Below, in pieces: positions 9,230 to 18,575 of a stretch of 56,673 nt of DNA. Positions within the stretch are counted from its first letter, which is position 1; every line of letters begins with the position of its first letter. This stretch comes from Phycisphaeraceae bacterium. Lineage in GTDB: Bacteria > Planctomycetota > Phycisphaerae > Phycisphaerales > Phycisphaeraceae. The notes beneath the pieces were generated by a model, which was not told the DNA's origin, searched no databases, and saw only the letters and a list, made by a program, of their open reading frames with translations. The position numbers and the translations under genes were made by a program. The stretch spans positions 1 to 56,673 of the forward strand of contig JADZCR010000012.1 of assembly GCA_020851465.1 (NCBI GenBank), written 5' to 3'.

Positions 9230-10341
9230 GGAATTCCTCTCACGATGGCTGGACCCACAAGTCGCGTCAGCCATACGGGCAGTTTCTGCCATGTCTCGAT
9301 ACGACGTTTGTGTCTGGGGTTGTCCGGGCGAACCGCATTGATGTCACCGCGACGCACGTGATATTGCCAGACGGTCGGGTGCGGCTGCGCCCCCCATTGT
9401 TTCTTGAACTTGTACGTCCCCGAATCAACGCTGGATCGACCAAAATCGAATTCCCGGCTTCCTCTGGCGATCGCTCGCAGGAGAAGCTGGTGGTACATCC
9501 ACATATTTGCGTTTGTCGAATTGAACTCTCGCAACGCACTGGCGGACGGTACCTGAGTCGATCCAGCCGCATGGATGAGCAGGGCTCCCGCGATCGGCTG
9601 GCCTTTGTGATGTACGACCGCCATCTCGGCGTCACCCTCCAGCCGCCCCAGGATCGACGCGAAAAATTTCCTCGCGTACACCGGTGTGCCTAAATCTCGC
9701 ATGTTGATGGCAAAAACATGATAAAAATCGTCGAGCACTTCCAGACCGCCCCATTTGAGGGTGAGGTCGCTTTTATCCCCTTTGCGAACCAGATTGCGGG
9801 CTTTGGAATCTATGGCACGCCAGAGTTGTTCGGCACCGGGTTGACCGGCACCGGGTAATGCCTCCTCAACTGCCTTGCCTTTGGCAGGTGGGACCGGGGC
9901 GTGAGGGTCCGGTAACGTCAGGACCATCCGCACTTTTTCATCACGAGAGGCCCCCAATTCCTTGTGAGCCAAAGCCTGCCCATGACGCAGCTCGAGGTAT
10001 TGAACATCGTGGTCATCAGCAAGTGATACCGCACGCTCGATCAGATCAGCCACGACGCGCTCATCATTGGTTGCGATGCCGGCACGATTCAAATAGGGAA
10101 GGCTGACAAGAAAGCGACCAAACAATCGACTGGAAACCAGAGCCACCGGCAGGTAGCCGTCGATTTTACCATCGGCGGAGCGTGAAATAATGGAAAATGG
10201 CCGATGGCCGAGGCCTTCGTGAAGGATATCCAGCCACCGTGGATCGTGCTCACCGCAGGCACCACTAGGGGCCGTCGCTAGAAACGAACGCACCTCCTGC
10301 TCAAGCGCAGGGTTCTGCTTTGATAGAACTTCGATTGCCAT
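9226..10341 (-). CDS. FemAB-like GNAT protein, PEP-CTERM system associated
   Basis: 371 residues with the look of the FemAB/GNAT acyltransferase family that accompanies exosortase loci (TIGR03019-type, from memory). The C-terminal half has the recognisable GNAT-like core: 'FNSTNANMWMYHQLLLRAI', then 'REFDFGRSSVDSGTYKFKKQWG'. Family members elsewhere add amino acids to peptidoglycan. Those in exosortase clusters are thought to modify exopolysaccharide or its precursor, and the real substrate is unknown. It is directly upstream of, and translationally coupled to, the exosortase. The ATG at 10341 has only a weak Shine-Dalgarno. Confidence 0.85.
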   Translation of the reverse strand: MAIEVLSKQNPALEQEVRSFLATAPSGACGEHDPRWLDILHEGLGHRPFSIISRSADGKIDGYLPVALVSSRLFGRFLVSLPYLNRAGIATNDERVVADLIERAVSLADDHDVQYLELRHGQALAHKELGASRDEKVRMVLTLPDPHAPVPPAKGKAVEEALPGAGQPGAEQLWRAIDSKARNLVRKGDKSDLTLKWGGLEVLDDFYHVFAINMRDLGTPVYARKFFASILGRLEGDAEMAVVHHKGQPIAGALLIHAAGSTQVPSASALREFNSTNANMWMYHQLLLRAIARGSREFDFGRSSVDSGTYKFKKQWGAQPHPTVWQYHVRRGDINAVRPDNPRHKRRIETWQKLPVWLTRLVGPAIVRGIP

Positions 10342-10493
10342 GCCGTGTTCCGCGCCGCGCGCAATGCGCCCCTGAAGCCCTGATGCAATTTTCGATTAAC
10401 GGGCACGCCTCTCATCGGCAATCTGACCGCCGGCCTGCGGTCGCGTCATCGGATCATAATATCGGACTCAGGTTATCGGCGAAATGTCACGTT

Positions 10494-11063
10494 TTACATC
10501 CCTAGCGGCTTGGCGGGCACTCCCCCGACCTTCGCGTTGGCATCAACGGGCTTAATGACCACCGCACCGGCACCCACGATCGCACGTGGTCCCACGTCGG
10601 CCATCACAATCGCACCAGCACCAATCCACGCACCAGCACCAATCGTTACCTTCGTAAACTCCTGTGGATTGTCGCGCATTACAGTGCCTGCCGCAGCAGT
10701 CTGTCCGTGTTGATGACGACCACTGAGAATCTGTACCCCATCCGCAAGCATCACATCGTCACCAATCTCTGCCCAGCCGATGGAGCAGAAACGCCCGATG
10801 TAAACGCGGTCACCTACTGTCGCCTGGGCTTTGCTGAAGACCGACATAAATCCGAAATACACATTGACGCCGACTGATGACAAAAGCGTTTTGTAGAAGC
10901 ACTGTCTCGCGTACACACCCAGAAAGCCGGGGAGCCGTCCGATACGTTCACTAGCTGCACTGAACGCCCGCATCTGGCCGAGGATGGGCTTGCAGAGCAT
11001 ATACGCAATCAGAATCGGCAAGGCGCGGATGAAGCCGAAAATGGTGCCCAGAAACTTTGCCAT
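10494..11063 (-). CDS. Hexapeptide-repeat (left-handed beta-helix) acyltransferase
   Basis: 189 residues. An N-terminal hydrophobic stretch precedes imperfect hexapeptide repeats ('VGDRVYIGRFCSIGWAEIGD', later 'IGAGAWIGAGAIVMADVGP') and the usual terminal 'AKVGGVPAKPLG' signature of sugar O-acetyltransferases such as WcaF/LacA. The histidine in 'LSGRHQHG' lies where the catalytic His is expected. With two glycosyltransferases just upstream and the exosortase genes downstream, it probably decorates an exported polysaccharide with acetyl groups. About 150 bases separate it from FemAB, so they may be one transcript. Confidence 0.85.
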   Translation of the reverse strand: MAKFLGTIFGFIRALPILIAYMLCKPILGQMRAFSAASERIGRLPGFLGVYARQCFYKTLLSSVGVNVYFGFMSVFSKAQATVGDRVYIGRFCSIGWAEIGDDVMLADGVQILSGRHQHGQTAAAGTVMRDNPQEFTKVTIGAGAWIGAGAIVMADVGPRAIVGAGAVVIKPVDANAKVGGVPAKPLGM

Positions 11064-11166
11064 TAGCTAACTATCGGCGAAATGAACACCTTCCCAATGG
11101 GGGAATGAGCGTCACGGCATGCCGCGGGATTTTAAACAGATCGATGATTCATGTTTCGTGGATTCA

Positions 11167-12423
11167 CTACCGTGCGGCGGCGACTCGACGCTGACCTTTG
11201 GGGGGCGGACTGGCCAACAACTTGTCGTAGATCGCTTTCTCTTTGGCCATTCGCTGTGTGAAACTGTATGACTGTTCGATGTGCTTCCGTCCGGCCGCAG
11301 CAAGTCGCTCACGTACCGCAGCATTGCTTGCAAGACGTTGCATGGGACGTGTCAGGCCGTCAATATAACCGATCGGACAGAGCAGCCCCGTCTGGTCATC
11401 GGTAATCAATCGCGGCACACCGGCTACACGAGTCGAAACAACCGGCACCCCCATCGCCATCGCTTCCAGCACGACATTCGGCAGGCCTTCCCGCAGGCTG
11501 CTGAGAACGAAGATGTCCAATGCATGATAAAGCTCGATGGTGTCAGCCCAGAAGCCCAGCAACCGCACCCGATCTTCGAGTTTAAGGTGTCGGATTAGAG
11601 CTTCGAGGTCCGCGCGTGCATCGCCGTCGCCTGCGATCCAGAGTTCGACATCAAGCCCTTGACGAATCAGATTGTCTGTCGCGCGGATCAGATTATTAAA
11701 AGCCTTCTCTGCGCTGAGACGCCCTACCGCACCGATTACTAATCTCCCCGGAGGTACGTTGAACTTCTGCCGCAGAGGCGACTGTTCTGCGGGAAACTTC
11801 CGTTTGAATGTCCGCTCATCAATCGCATTTTCGATCAGCGTGCAACGCTCTTGCGCAACGCCTAGCTTCAAACACCTTTCCTGTAAGTCATCTGACACCG
11901 TGATCACATGGTGGTAGTAAGGCAACGACCAGCGATCGACCATGTAATAGAGCGGCGTGCGCGTGGTGTGCTTAACCCAGCCATGTACGGTGGTGACGAG
12001 CTTCATGGACCAGAACGGCCGGAGCATCAGGCCGATTGCGTTGGACTTGTAATCGTGCGCATGCCAGACCTTGACGTTGTACAGCCGGCAGGCACGGAGC
12101 ATCGCACGGAACGGCGTGCGATCCAGCGGCCCCTTATCGGGAATGCTGATAAGTGGGCAACCAAACTCGGCTGCGCGTTTCTTCACAGCTTCGTAGCCTG
12201 CATCATTGGGCGGATGCATGTAGGCGGCAGCAAGCCAGTAGTTGGAGTCAGCCAGAAACGGAGCGGAGAGAAGAATCGTTTTGTCAGGTCCCCCGCCGGT
12301 ATCTGTGACGACACGTGTGTGGAGCACCACTTCTTTGGCCGCTGCTGGAGGAGGCGGCCAATCGCCGGGTAAATCTTCGCGCTGTTGCCTCCGTTTGGCC
12401 ATAGGTGTATGCAGGTACGCCAT
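11167..12423 (-). CDS. Glycosyltransferase family 4 (GT-B fold)
   Basis: 418 residues with standard GT4 features: a nucleotide-sugar site 'GAVGRLSAEKAFNNLIRA' and the E-x7-E motif in 'EGLPNVVLEAMAMGVPVVST'. It is probably a cytoplasmic enzyme that adds a sugar to a lipid-linked oligosaccharide during exopolysaccharide assembly. The ATG at 12423 immediately follows the TGA of the upstream glycosyltransferase (TGAATG), indicating coupling. An in-frame ATG seven codons later (MAKRRQQ) is an alternative start. Sugar specificity cannot be read from the sequence. Confidence 0.88.
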   Translation of the reverse strand: MAYLHTPMAKRRQQREDLPGDWPPPPAAAKEVVLHTRVVTDTGGGPDKTILLSAPFLADSNYWLAAAYMHPPNDAGYEAVKKRAAEFGCPLISIPDKGPLDRTPFRAMLRACRLYNVKVWHAHDYKSNAIGLMLRPFWSMKLVTTVHGWVKHTTRTPLYYMVDRWSLPYYHHVITVSDDLQERCLKLGVAQERCTLIENAIDERTFKRKFPAEQSPLRQKFNVPPGRLVIGAVGRLSAEKAFNNLIRATDNLIRQGLDVELWIAGDGDARADLEALIRHLKLEDRVRLLGFWADTIELYHALDIFVLSSLREGLPNVVLEAMAMGVPVVSTRVAGVPRLITDDQTGLLCPIGYIDGLTRPMQRLASNAAVRERLAAAGRKHIEQSYSFTQRMAKEKAIYDKLLASPPPKGQRRVAAAR

Positions 12424-13671
12424 TCAACCCAGGATCATTGCCTCAAACTGCCGTGCCTTTTCCTCCCATGTCTCCGATACCAGCCGTTTCCGTGCATCCA
12501 ACTGTTTTGCCGGAACTCCCTCCGCGGCTCGCAACCGGCAAAACGTCAGAAATTCCTCCGCCGATTCCACCACATCTGACGCATCAGCCCAATCCTGCGT
12601 CGCGGGCAGTTTTCGTCCAACTACCGGCTTGCCCGTCGCCAGGTACTCTTTGAACTTCAGCGGCTGCATCGCACGGGTTACGGGCATGTCGGCGTAAGGC
12701 ATGACAAGCACATCCGCTGCCGCAGCCACACTCGGCAATTCCTTGTAGGACATCGGCCCAGCCCACACGATCCGCTCGTGACCAAAAAGTCCTACTGGAG
12801 GAGCCTGTTGCGGTCCGACCAGCACGAGCGTTCCGATCCCAGAGTTCGCCAACGCGAGACACCATACCGCATCAAGCCTTGCGTCTATCAAACCCCAGAA
12901 CAGGAAGATCGGTCCATGGAGAGCACGTTTCGAGCCTAGAAGTCGGTCCCGCGGGGTTTTGGCGCCTGCTGGTTCCGTTTGCAGCGATCCTGAAGACTGG
13001 GAGTCTTCATTATCCCAATCCGTGGCTGCTCCCCGCCAATGGCTTAGGTCTATACCATGCGTTAATAGGGAGATAGGTTTTGATGTAAAGCCCGATAACC
13101 GCGTGCGAAGTGTTTCCGAAACAGCAATCAATACATCGCATTGAGGAGTAAGTTCTCGCTCCATTTCATCCATCACTCGACCATCCGAGCCGGGCCAAAT
13201 CGAGAAATCGTCCACGCAGTAGTAAACCCAAAGATCAACATCGAGTCCCCTTTCGGCGGTACGGCGAAGTAGATCGGCTGTAATCGGAAGCGTGGTAATG
13301 GCAATCCGAATCTGACCCGTCATACGTGGGCCAAGCGCAGCATGGACCGCGTTCGCCATCTGTTTCGCATTGAAGTTCCGTTGTCGTCGGGTGCGGAACC
13401 CTGGCCACATACGCGGGCTTATCACCGTTAGATTGGGAGGAAGGGGATCAATGCTCTGTCGCTTCGAGATTCCTGTCCACTGACCGATCTTCTTGAAAAC
13501 CTTACGAAAATCATCGAACGAGAGACTGGGGGCACGGGTGCCAATGGTATTAACCCACAGAGTCGGATATCGCGACAGGAGTTGCTTTACGAGATGCTGG
13601 CTGCTGGAGGGGTGACGACCCCAGTCATCGGAAAACATGATCAGCCGCGTGCTCGGCGAGTGCTGGGTCAT
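12424..13671 (-). CDS. Glycosyltransferase, GT-B type
   Basis: 415 residues. It resembles family-1/4 glycosyltransferases of polysaccharide clusters: N-terminal '[23 protein letters not shown]', central '[14 protein letters not shown]' and '[17 protein letters not shown]', and a C-terminal part with '[17 protein letters not shown]' where the donor-binding acidic motif sits. It is first in the minus-strand exopolysaccharide/exosortase gene run and is directly coupled to the next glycosyltransferase. It is divergent from nuoB, with about 90 bases between the starts. The substrate is unknown. Confidence 0.82.
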   Translation of the reverse strand: MTQHSPSTRLIMFSDDWGRHPSSSQHLVKQLLSRYPTLWVNTIGTRAPSLSFDDFRKVFKKIGQWTGISKRQSIDPLPPNLTVISPRMWPGFRTRRQRNFNAKQMANAVHAALGPRMTGQIRIAITTLPITADLLRRTAERGLDVDLWVYYCVDDFSIWPGSDGRVMDEMERELTPQCDVLIAVSETLRTRLSGFTSKPISLLTHGIDLSHWRGAATDWDNEDSQSSGSLQTEPAGAKTPRDRLLGSKRALHGPIFLFWGLIDARLDAVWCLALANSGIGTLVLVGPQQAPPVGLFGHERIVWAGPMSYKELPSVAAAADVLVMPYADMPVTRAMQPLKFKEYLATGKPVVGRKLPATQDWADASDVVESAEEFLTFCRLRAAEGVPAKQLDARKRLVSETWEEKARQFEAMILG

Positions 13672-13761
13672 AAGTCGATTCTATCGGAGCTATCGAAAAC
13701 CGTTGGTCGCCTCAGCAGGAAAAATCCCCTATCATTTCTACACCGCGAAGGATTCCGCTTT

Positions 13762-14328
13762 ATGGGTATCGAATCAGCATTGCCGACCGATGGCGTTTTA
13801 ACGACGCAACTTCAGAAAGTTATCAACTGGTCACGTCGCAGTTCGCTCTGGCCGATGCCCTTCGCCACCGCCTGCTGCGGTATTGAACTGATGGCCACAG
13901 CGTCATCACGGTTCGACCTGGCTCGCTTTGGTGCGGAGGTCATGCGATTCAGTCCGCGACAGAGCGACCTGATGATTGTCGCCGGGCGCGTTGCGGTAAA
14001 GATGCTCCCGGTCCTCCAACGCATTTACCAGCAAATGACAGAACCCAAGTGGGTGATCTCAATGGGAGCCTGCGCCAGCACTGGCGGAGTTTTCGATACC
14101 TACGCCGTCGTGCAAGGCGTTGACCAGTTTATTCCCGTTGATGTGTACGTCCCCGGCTGCCCGCCACGCCCCGAAACACTGATTGAGGGCATCATGGCGA
14201 TCCAGCGCATCGTAGATCGTGATGGAATGCCGCCGTCGGGAGGTAAGCGGCGGCCTCTTCAGATCGCGATTGAACCCACACACACCCTCAGTCCACAGCC
14301 CGTGCCATTGACGGTTTCACTGAGTTGA
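13762..14328 (+). CDS. nuoB: NADH-quinone oxidoreductase subunit B (NuoB), isolated gene
   Basis: 188 residues, normal for NuoB, the subunit that carries the N2 4Fe-4S cluster at the quinone site of complex I. The cluster cysteines are present: the CC pair in '[12 protein letters not shown]', one in '[10 protein letters not shown]' and one in '[11 protein letters not shown]'. I chose the ATG at 13762 with GAAGGA 9 bases upstream. The longer ORF from 13582 is antisense to the glycosyltransferase start and shows no family similarity. No other nuo gene is visible on either side, so it is either a detached complex I gene or part of another redox complex. Confidence 0.92.
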   Translation: MGIESALPTDGVLTTQLQKVINWSRRSSLWPMPFATACCGIELMATASSRFDLARFGAEVMRFSPRQSDLMIVAGRVAVKMLPVLQRIYQQMTEPKWVISMGACASTGGVFDTYAVVQGVDQFIPVDVYVPGCPPRPETLIEGIMAIQRIVDRDGMPPSGGKRRPLQIAIEPTHTLSPQPVPLTVSLS

Positions 14329-14413
14329 TCGATTCCTGACCAATCAGTTCGTTCGTCAGCGTCTCATGCTTTCAGACGTATCGTGATTCCGCGAGCCGGA
14401 GCAGTTGGTTGCA

Positions 14414-16177
14414 TTACTTGGAGTGTTGCGTAGCCGGCTTTATCGTCCGCGCATTATCGTATCGCTGTGCAATGGGCATCCGCCGACCAAATCCAAATGC
14501 ACGGCTGGTGATCTTCAGTCCCGGTGCTGCCTGCTTGCGCTTGTATTCGTTGAGATCGATCAAGCGAACCATCTTCAGTACCACGGACGGATCTACGCCG
14601 GATAATTCCGCGACAATTTGCCCCGCTGATTGTTCACGCTCCACATAACGCTCAACAATCTGATCAAGCACATCGTAAGGCGGTAACGAATCCTGATCGG
14701 TTTGATTCGGACGAAGCTCCGCACTTGGTACTTTTGTGATTGACGCTTCGGGTATCACCGCACCGTTATAGGCACGGCGAAGCGGCGAGTCAGACGAATC
14801 ATTGATCCAGCGTGAAAGCTGCCACACCATCGTCTTGGGTACGTCGCTGATAACCGCCAGCCCGCCAGCCATGTCACCGTAGAGCGTGCAGTAACCGACA
14901 GCCAACTCGCTTTTATTACCCGTAGTCACAAGCAGTGAACCGAATTTGTTGGAGAACGCCATCAGGATCACACCTCGGATGCGAGCCTGAATATTTTCTT
15001 CCGAGGTATCGGGTTTAAGTCCGGCGAACGCTGGAGCGAGCAACCCTTCAAAGGCGCGGTGTGGTTCGTCAATTGGGATTCGATCGAACTTGATACCCAG
15101 ACGCCGAGCGAGATCGGCCGCATCATCCACGGACCCCTGAGAGCTGAAGCGAGAGGGCATCGTAATGCCCCGCACGTTTTCCTTGCCGATGGCAGCGACC
15201 GACAGTGCAGCGCAAAGCGCGGAATCAATACCTCCCGACAACCCCAGGACGATTGACTTAAATCCACACTTGCGACAGTAATCATGGAGACCCAATACCA
15301 GTGCGTGGTACGCCGATTCGATACCGTCCTTAGGGGCGGAGATTCGTCCGGTACCAGTGACAATCGGCGGTTTTGTCCTGACTTTCTTCGTGGGCTTAAC
15401 GGCGACTTTTTTCTGCTTCAGATCAACAATCAGCAGATCAGGCTCGAAGTCTTTTGCCTGCGCAATGATATTCCCGCCCGCATCGACCGCGCAGCTATTG
15501 CCGTCAAATACCAGTTCGTCATTACCGCCAACCTGATTGCAGTAGAGCAGCGGCAGGCCGTGGCGTTTGGCAGCATGTTGAAAGAGCTTGATGCGGAAGG
15601 CGTGCTTACCAACGACAAAGGGCGATGCGGAGCAGTTAATCAAAATCTCCGCGCCGGCTTCGGCAAGTCGCTGAACAGGATCGTCACGATAAAGCAGGCG
15701 AGGCATAAGCTCGCAGTCATTCCAAAGATCCTCACAAATGCTCACGCCCAGGCGTATCCCCAGGTGATCACACACGGTGACGGGCGGCCCCGGCTCAAAG
15801 TAGCGATGCTCATCGAATACGTCATAGGTAGGTAACAGGCTTTTGACAAAACGATGCACAATTCGACCACCGGCGCAAAACGCAGCCGCGTTGTACAACG
15901 ACCGACCCACCGCCTGGTCCGACTCCGCCGGATAGCCAATGATTGCAGCAATATCGAAGCATGAACCTGCTAGTTCCTCCACCGCTGCAGCACACTCATC
16001 GATGACCGTCGGCTTGAGCAGCAGATCCTTGGGTGGGTAGCCAATGACGGTAAGCTCGGGGAAAACTACCAGCTCCGCGCCTTGTTCACGGGCATCCATG
16101 ATTGCATGCCGCACTTGCGCGGCATTGCCGACAATATCACCAATGGTCGGGTTCGTTTGCGCGAGTGCGATGCGCAT
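14414..16177 (-). CDS. nadE: Glutamine-dependent NAD(+) synthetase
   Basis: 587 residues with two domains. The N-terminal nitrilase-type glutaminase carries the Glu-Lys-Cys triad at Glu41 (FPELT), Lys112 (RFVKSLL) and Cys148 (SICEDLW). The C-terminal synthetase carries the ATP-pyrophosphatase loop 'LGLSGGIDSALC' near residue 314. It converts nicotinate adenine dinucleotide to NAD+ using glutamine nitrogen. The size matches bacterial glutamine-dependent forms. It is convergent with nuoB across an 85-base gap that has no clear terminator. Confidence 0.96.
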   Translation of the reverse strand: MRIALAQTNPTIGDIVGNAAQVRHAIMDAREQGAELVVFPELTVIGYPPKDLLLKPTVIDECAAAVEELAGSCFDIAAIIGYPAESDQAVGRSLYNAAAFCAGGRIVHRFVKSLLPTYDVFDEHRYFEPGPPVTVCDHLGIRLGVSICEDLWNDCELMPRLLYRDDPVQRLAEAGAEILINCSASPFVVGKHAFRIKLFQHAAKRHGLPLLYCNQVGGNDELVFDGNSCAVDAGGNIIAQAKDFEPDLLIVDLKQKKVAVKPTKKVRTKPPIVTGTGRISAPKDGIESAYHALVLGLHDYCRKCGFKSIVLGLSGGIDSALCAALSVAAIGKENVRGITMPSRFSSQGSVDDAADLARRLGIKFDRIPIDEPHRAFEGLLAPAFAGLKPDTSEENIQARIRGVILMAFSNKFGSLLVTTGNKSELAVGYCTLYGDMAGGLAVISDVPKTMVWQLSRWINDSSDSPLRRAYNGAVIPEASITKVPSAELRPNQTDQDSLPPYDVLDQIVERYVEREQSAGQIVAELSGVDPSVVLKMVRLIDLNEYKRKQAAPGLKITSRAFGFGRRMPIAQRYDNARTIKPATQHSK

Positions 16178-16321
16178 GGTGAGAATTGTAGTGCTTCCCG
16201 CTCAATCGCGGCGGAGGCACGGCCTGAAAAGTATCTTGGACCTATCGCCTTACCAGAAACAATCGTTCCTCAGATGATTACTCCATTGACCCCCGCTGTG
16301 AGGCCGCCTAACTTGGGAGCG

Positions 16322-17320
16322 ATGAAATACGCAAACGCAGGGTTCTTCATCCTCGTCGGAACAATGGCTGTCGCGTTTACGTTCGGCAGCTCCGGCTGCC
16401 GCTCTCTGTCCACAACGCAACCTGCGGATTCCTCGCGTGGTCGAGACCAACTCAACGAAGGCAAACGACTCAATGAACAAGGTCTCAGCGATGACGCTCT
16501 GGTAGCATTCACAGCGGCACTGAAAGAAAACCCGCGCCTGGTCGAAGCCCAGATGGGAATGGGTGACATCTACCGTAAGCGCGGTGATTACGAAAATGCC
16601 GGTGTTGCATATGAGAGCGCGACAAAACTCGATCCGATGAGCTTCGAAGCCCATTATTACCTCGGCCTGATGCGCCAGCTCATGGGTCGAATCGAGGAAG
16701 CGGTTTCGAGCTATCTGCGTGCGATCGCGATTAAGCCCGAGAGTATTGACGCCAATCAAAACCTCGCCAGCGCGTATCTCCAGCTAAATCGTCCCGGTGA
16801 CGGTCTGGCATACGCCAAGCGTGCAGCGGATCTTTCACCACAGAATCAAGCTGCCTGGGCAAATCTCGGTGCCACCTACAGCCTGTTGGCACAATACGAC
16901 GATGCGGTCGATGCCTATCGACACGCAGCGGAACTGGGTGAATTGGAGGAACCGATCCTGCTGGGCCTGGCGGATGCGCATATCAAGTTGGGGCATTACG
17001 ACCGCGCCGCGGCTGTGCTGCAAACTCAGCTACGAAAACAGCCGACTGCCACCGCGTATGAACGACTCGGATATTCGCAATTCAAACAGCGGCATTACGA
17101 CGATGCGCTGGCGAGTTTCCGCGCCGCACTCTCACTCGACGCCAATGACGTAGCTTCGCTCAACGGTCTGGGCGTTGCGTTGATGACGTTGTACGTTCAG
17201 TCGGGACGTAACATTCCGCAACAACGAGATCAGGCACTTGAAGCGTGGCGAAAAAGTCTGACGATTCGCTCCAATCAGCCCAAAATCATCGATCTCGTTA
17301 CACGTTACAGAAGGCTGTAA
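16322..17320 (+). CDS. TPR-repeat lipoprotein
   Basis: 332 residues from the ATG at 16322 (MKYANAGFFILVG...), with GGGAG just upstream. The N-terminal hydrophobic stretch ends in a lipobox-like 'FGSSGC', so it is probably an exported lipoprotein. Regularly spaced TPR units follow ('AQMGMGDIYRKRGDYENAGVAYESATKLDP', in pieces across residues 70-230). An ATG at 16274 would place 16 extra polar residues before the signal, and the still longer ORF from 16082 overlaps nadE, so both are less likely. No enzymatic motif is visible. It is probably a protein-interaction scaffold. Confidence 0.8.
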   Translation: MKYANAGFFILVGTMAVAFTFGSSGCRSLSTTQPADSSRGRDQLNEGKRLNEQGLSDDALVAFTAALKENPRLVEAQMGMGDIYRKRGDYENAGVAYESATKLDPMSFEAHYYLGLMRQLMGRIEEAVSSYLRAIAIKPESIDANQNLASAYLQLNRPGDGLAYAKRAADLSPQNQAAWANLGATYSLLAQYDDAVDAYRHAAELGELEEPILLGLADAHIKLGHYDRAAAVLQTQLRKQPTATAYERLGYSQFKQRHYDDALASFRAALSLDANDVASLNGLGVALMTLYVQSGRNIPQQRDQALEAWRKSLTIRSNQPKIIDLVTRYRRL

Positions 17321-17329
17321 TATCGAGTC

Positions 17330-18403
17330 TTACTTTCCCGCCCCAACCGCTGCTGATTCATAGAGCCGGGCGAACTGCTTGCCCTGCCTCCCCTTCCATG
17401 AACCCTTGTGGTAGCCATAGCCCGCAATCAGCGGAACCGCCAAAGTCGCTTCACTGAAGACCATCTGCTCCCACGCCAAGTCCACTTTGCCCCAACTTGA
17501 CGCTTCTTTAAGCGTTGAGCTAGATAACGCGCCATCACGAACATCCGCTACGGTGACCTGAACAGCATATTTGTGCATCGGGGCTTCATAGCCGAGGACT
17601 TCAGCGGCGACCACGATGTCCTGCACAAAGTTCTTGGGAACCCCCCCGCCGACCATGAACAAGCCCGTCGTCGGATTTTTGAGCTTGATCTGCGTGAGTT
17701 CGTAAAAGTCTTTCGCCGAGTCGATGCTCACCATCGGCTGACCGGCCTGGGTTCGTGCATGCTGATGGGCAACCAGTCCGAATCCCGCAGAGCAATCGGA
17801 AAATGCAGGACAAAAAATCGGCACGTCATTTTCATAGGCAGCCAGCACGATCGACTCTTTATCCTTGCCGTACTTCTGGAGGTATACCCCCATCTCACGG
17901 ATGAACTCTCTCGACGAGTATGGCCGCGGCTCCAGCGAATCAGTAATTTTCATCATTACGTCATCGCAGATGCGCAGCTCGTCCTCGTCTATGAACGTGT
18001 CATAGATACGGTCAATCGCCAGTTCACGAAGTTCACCGTCAAACATGCCGGATTTGTGTTTATCTTCAGCGATGTAATGCTTGAACCCCAAGGCCTCAAA
18101 GAAATCCTGATCCACGATGTTGGCACCGGTGGAAACAACAGCGTCAACCATCTTGTTGCGGATCAAATCCACAAACACCTTTTTCAGGCCGGCACTGATA
18201 AGTGAGCCTGCAAGCGTAAGGATGATTCCGCATTCGCGGTCTTTGAGCATTCGGTCAAAGATGTCGCTGGCCCGCTGAAGATCGCGGGCGGAGAAGGCCA
18301 TATGCTGCATGGAATCGACCAGAGGTACGACGTTATGCCGAGTGATGTCGATGTGTTTGACAGTGCGTGAAAGCAGTTCCCGTTTTGCCGGTGAATCGGC
18401 CAT
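17330..18403 (-). CDS. Deoxyhypusine synthase-family protein (probable polyamine enzyme)
   Basis: 357 residues across the whole deoxyhypusine synthase fold, with the NAD-binding region 'LTLAGSLISAGLKK' and 'ISTGANIVDQDFFEALG'-like segment, and the catalytic lysine context 'SSSTLKEASSWGKVD', where WGK aligns with the active-site Lys of eukaryotic enzymes. Bacteria lack eIF5A, so family members in bacteria are believed to act on free polyamines, for example making homospermidine. That reaction is inferred here. I chose the ATG at 18403, with GAAGGGG 6 bases upstream, over the GTG at 18427. It is convergent with the TPR lipoprotein, with only 9 bases between the stops. Confidence 0.87.
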   Translation of the reverse strand: MADSPAKRELLSRTVKHIDITRHNVVPLVDSMQHMAFSARDLQRASDIFDRMLKDRECGIILTLAGSLISAGLKKVFVDLIRNKMVDAVVSTGANIVDQDFFEALGFKHYIAEDKHKSGMFDGELRELAIDRIYDTFIDEDELRICDDVMMKITDSLEPRPYSSREFIREMGVYLQKYGKDKESIVLAAYENDVPIFCPAFSDCSAGFGLVAHQHARTQAGQPMVSIDSAKDFYELTQIKLKNPTTGLFMVGGGVPKNFVQDIVVAAEVLGYEAPMHKYAVQVTVADVRDGALSSSTLKEASSWGKVDLAWEQMVFSEATLAVPLIAGYGYHKGSWKGRQGKQFARLYESAAVGAGK

Positions 18404-18575
18404 GTGAATCCCCTTCTCGTCAGACACGCGGACGGAGCACGCGGCGCAGGGCGCAACGATATTTTAGCGAGGTTTTCCCGTCGTGAAGGGACTAGGCGCG
18501 TTCAACGAAATAATTTTTCTATTTTGAGTCTCTGCAAAGATACTACACGGATGGCACTCGGTAGGTTTTGATTCT

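Noticed and set aside
13582..13761. N-terminal extension of the nuoB frame
   Set aside because: It is antisense to the glycosyltransferase start, has no NuoB similarity, and a well-placed ATG with a Shine-Dalgarno exists at 13762.
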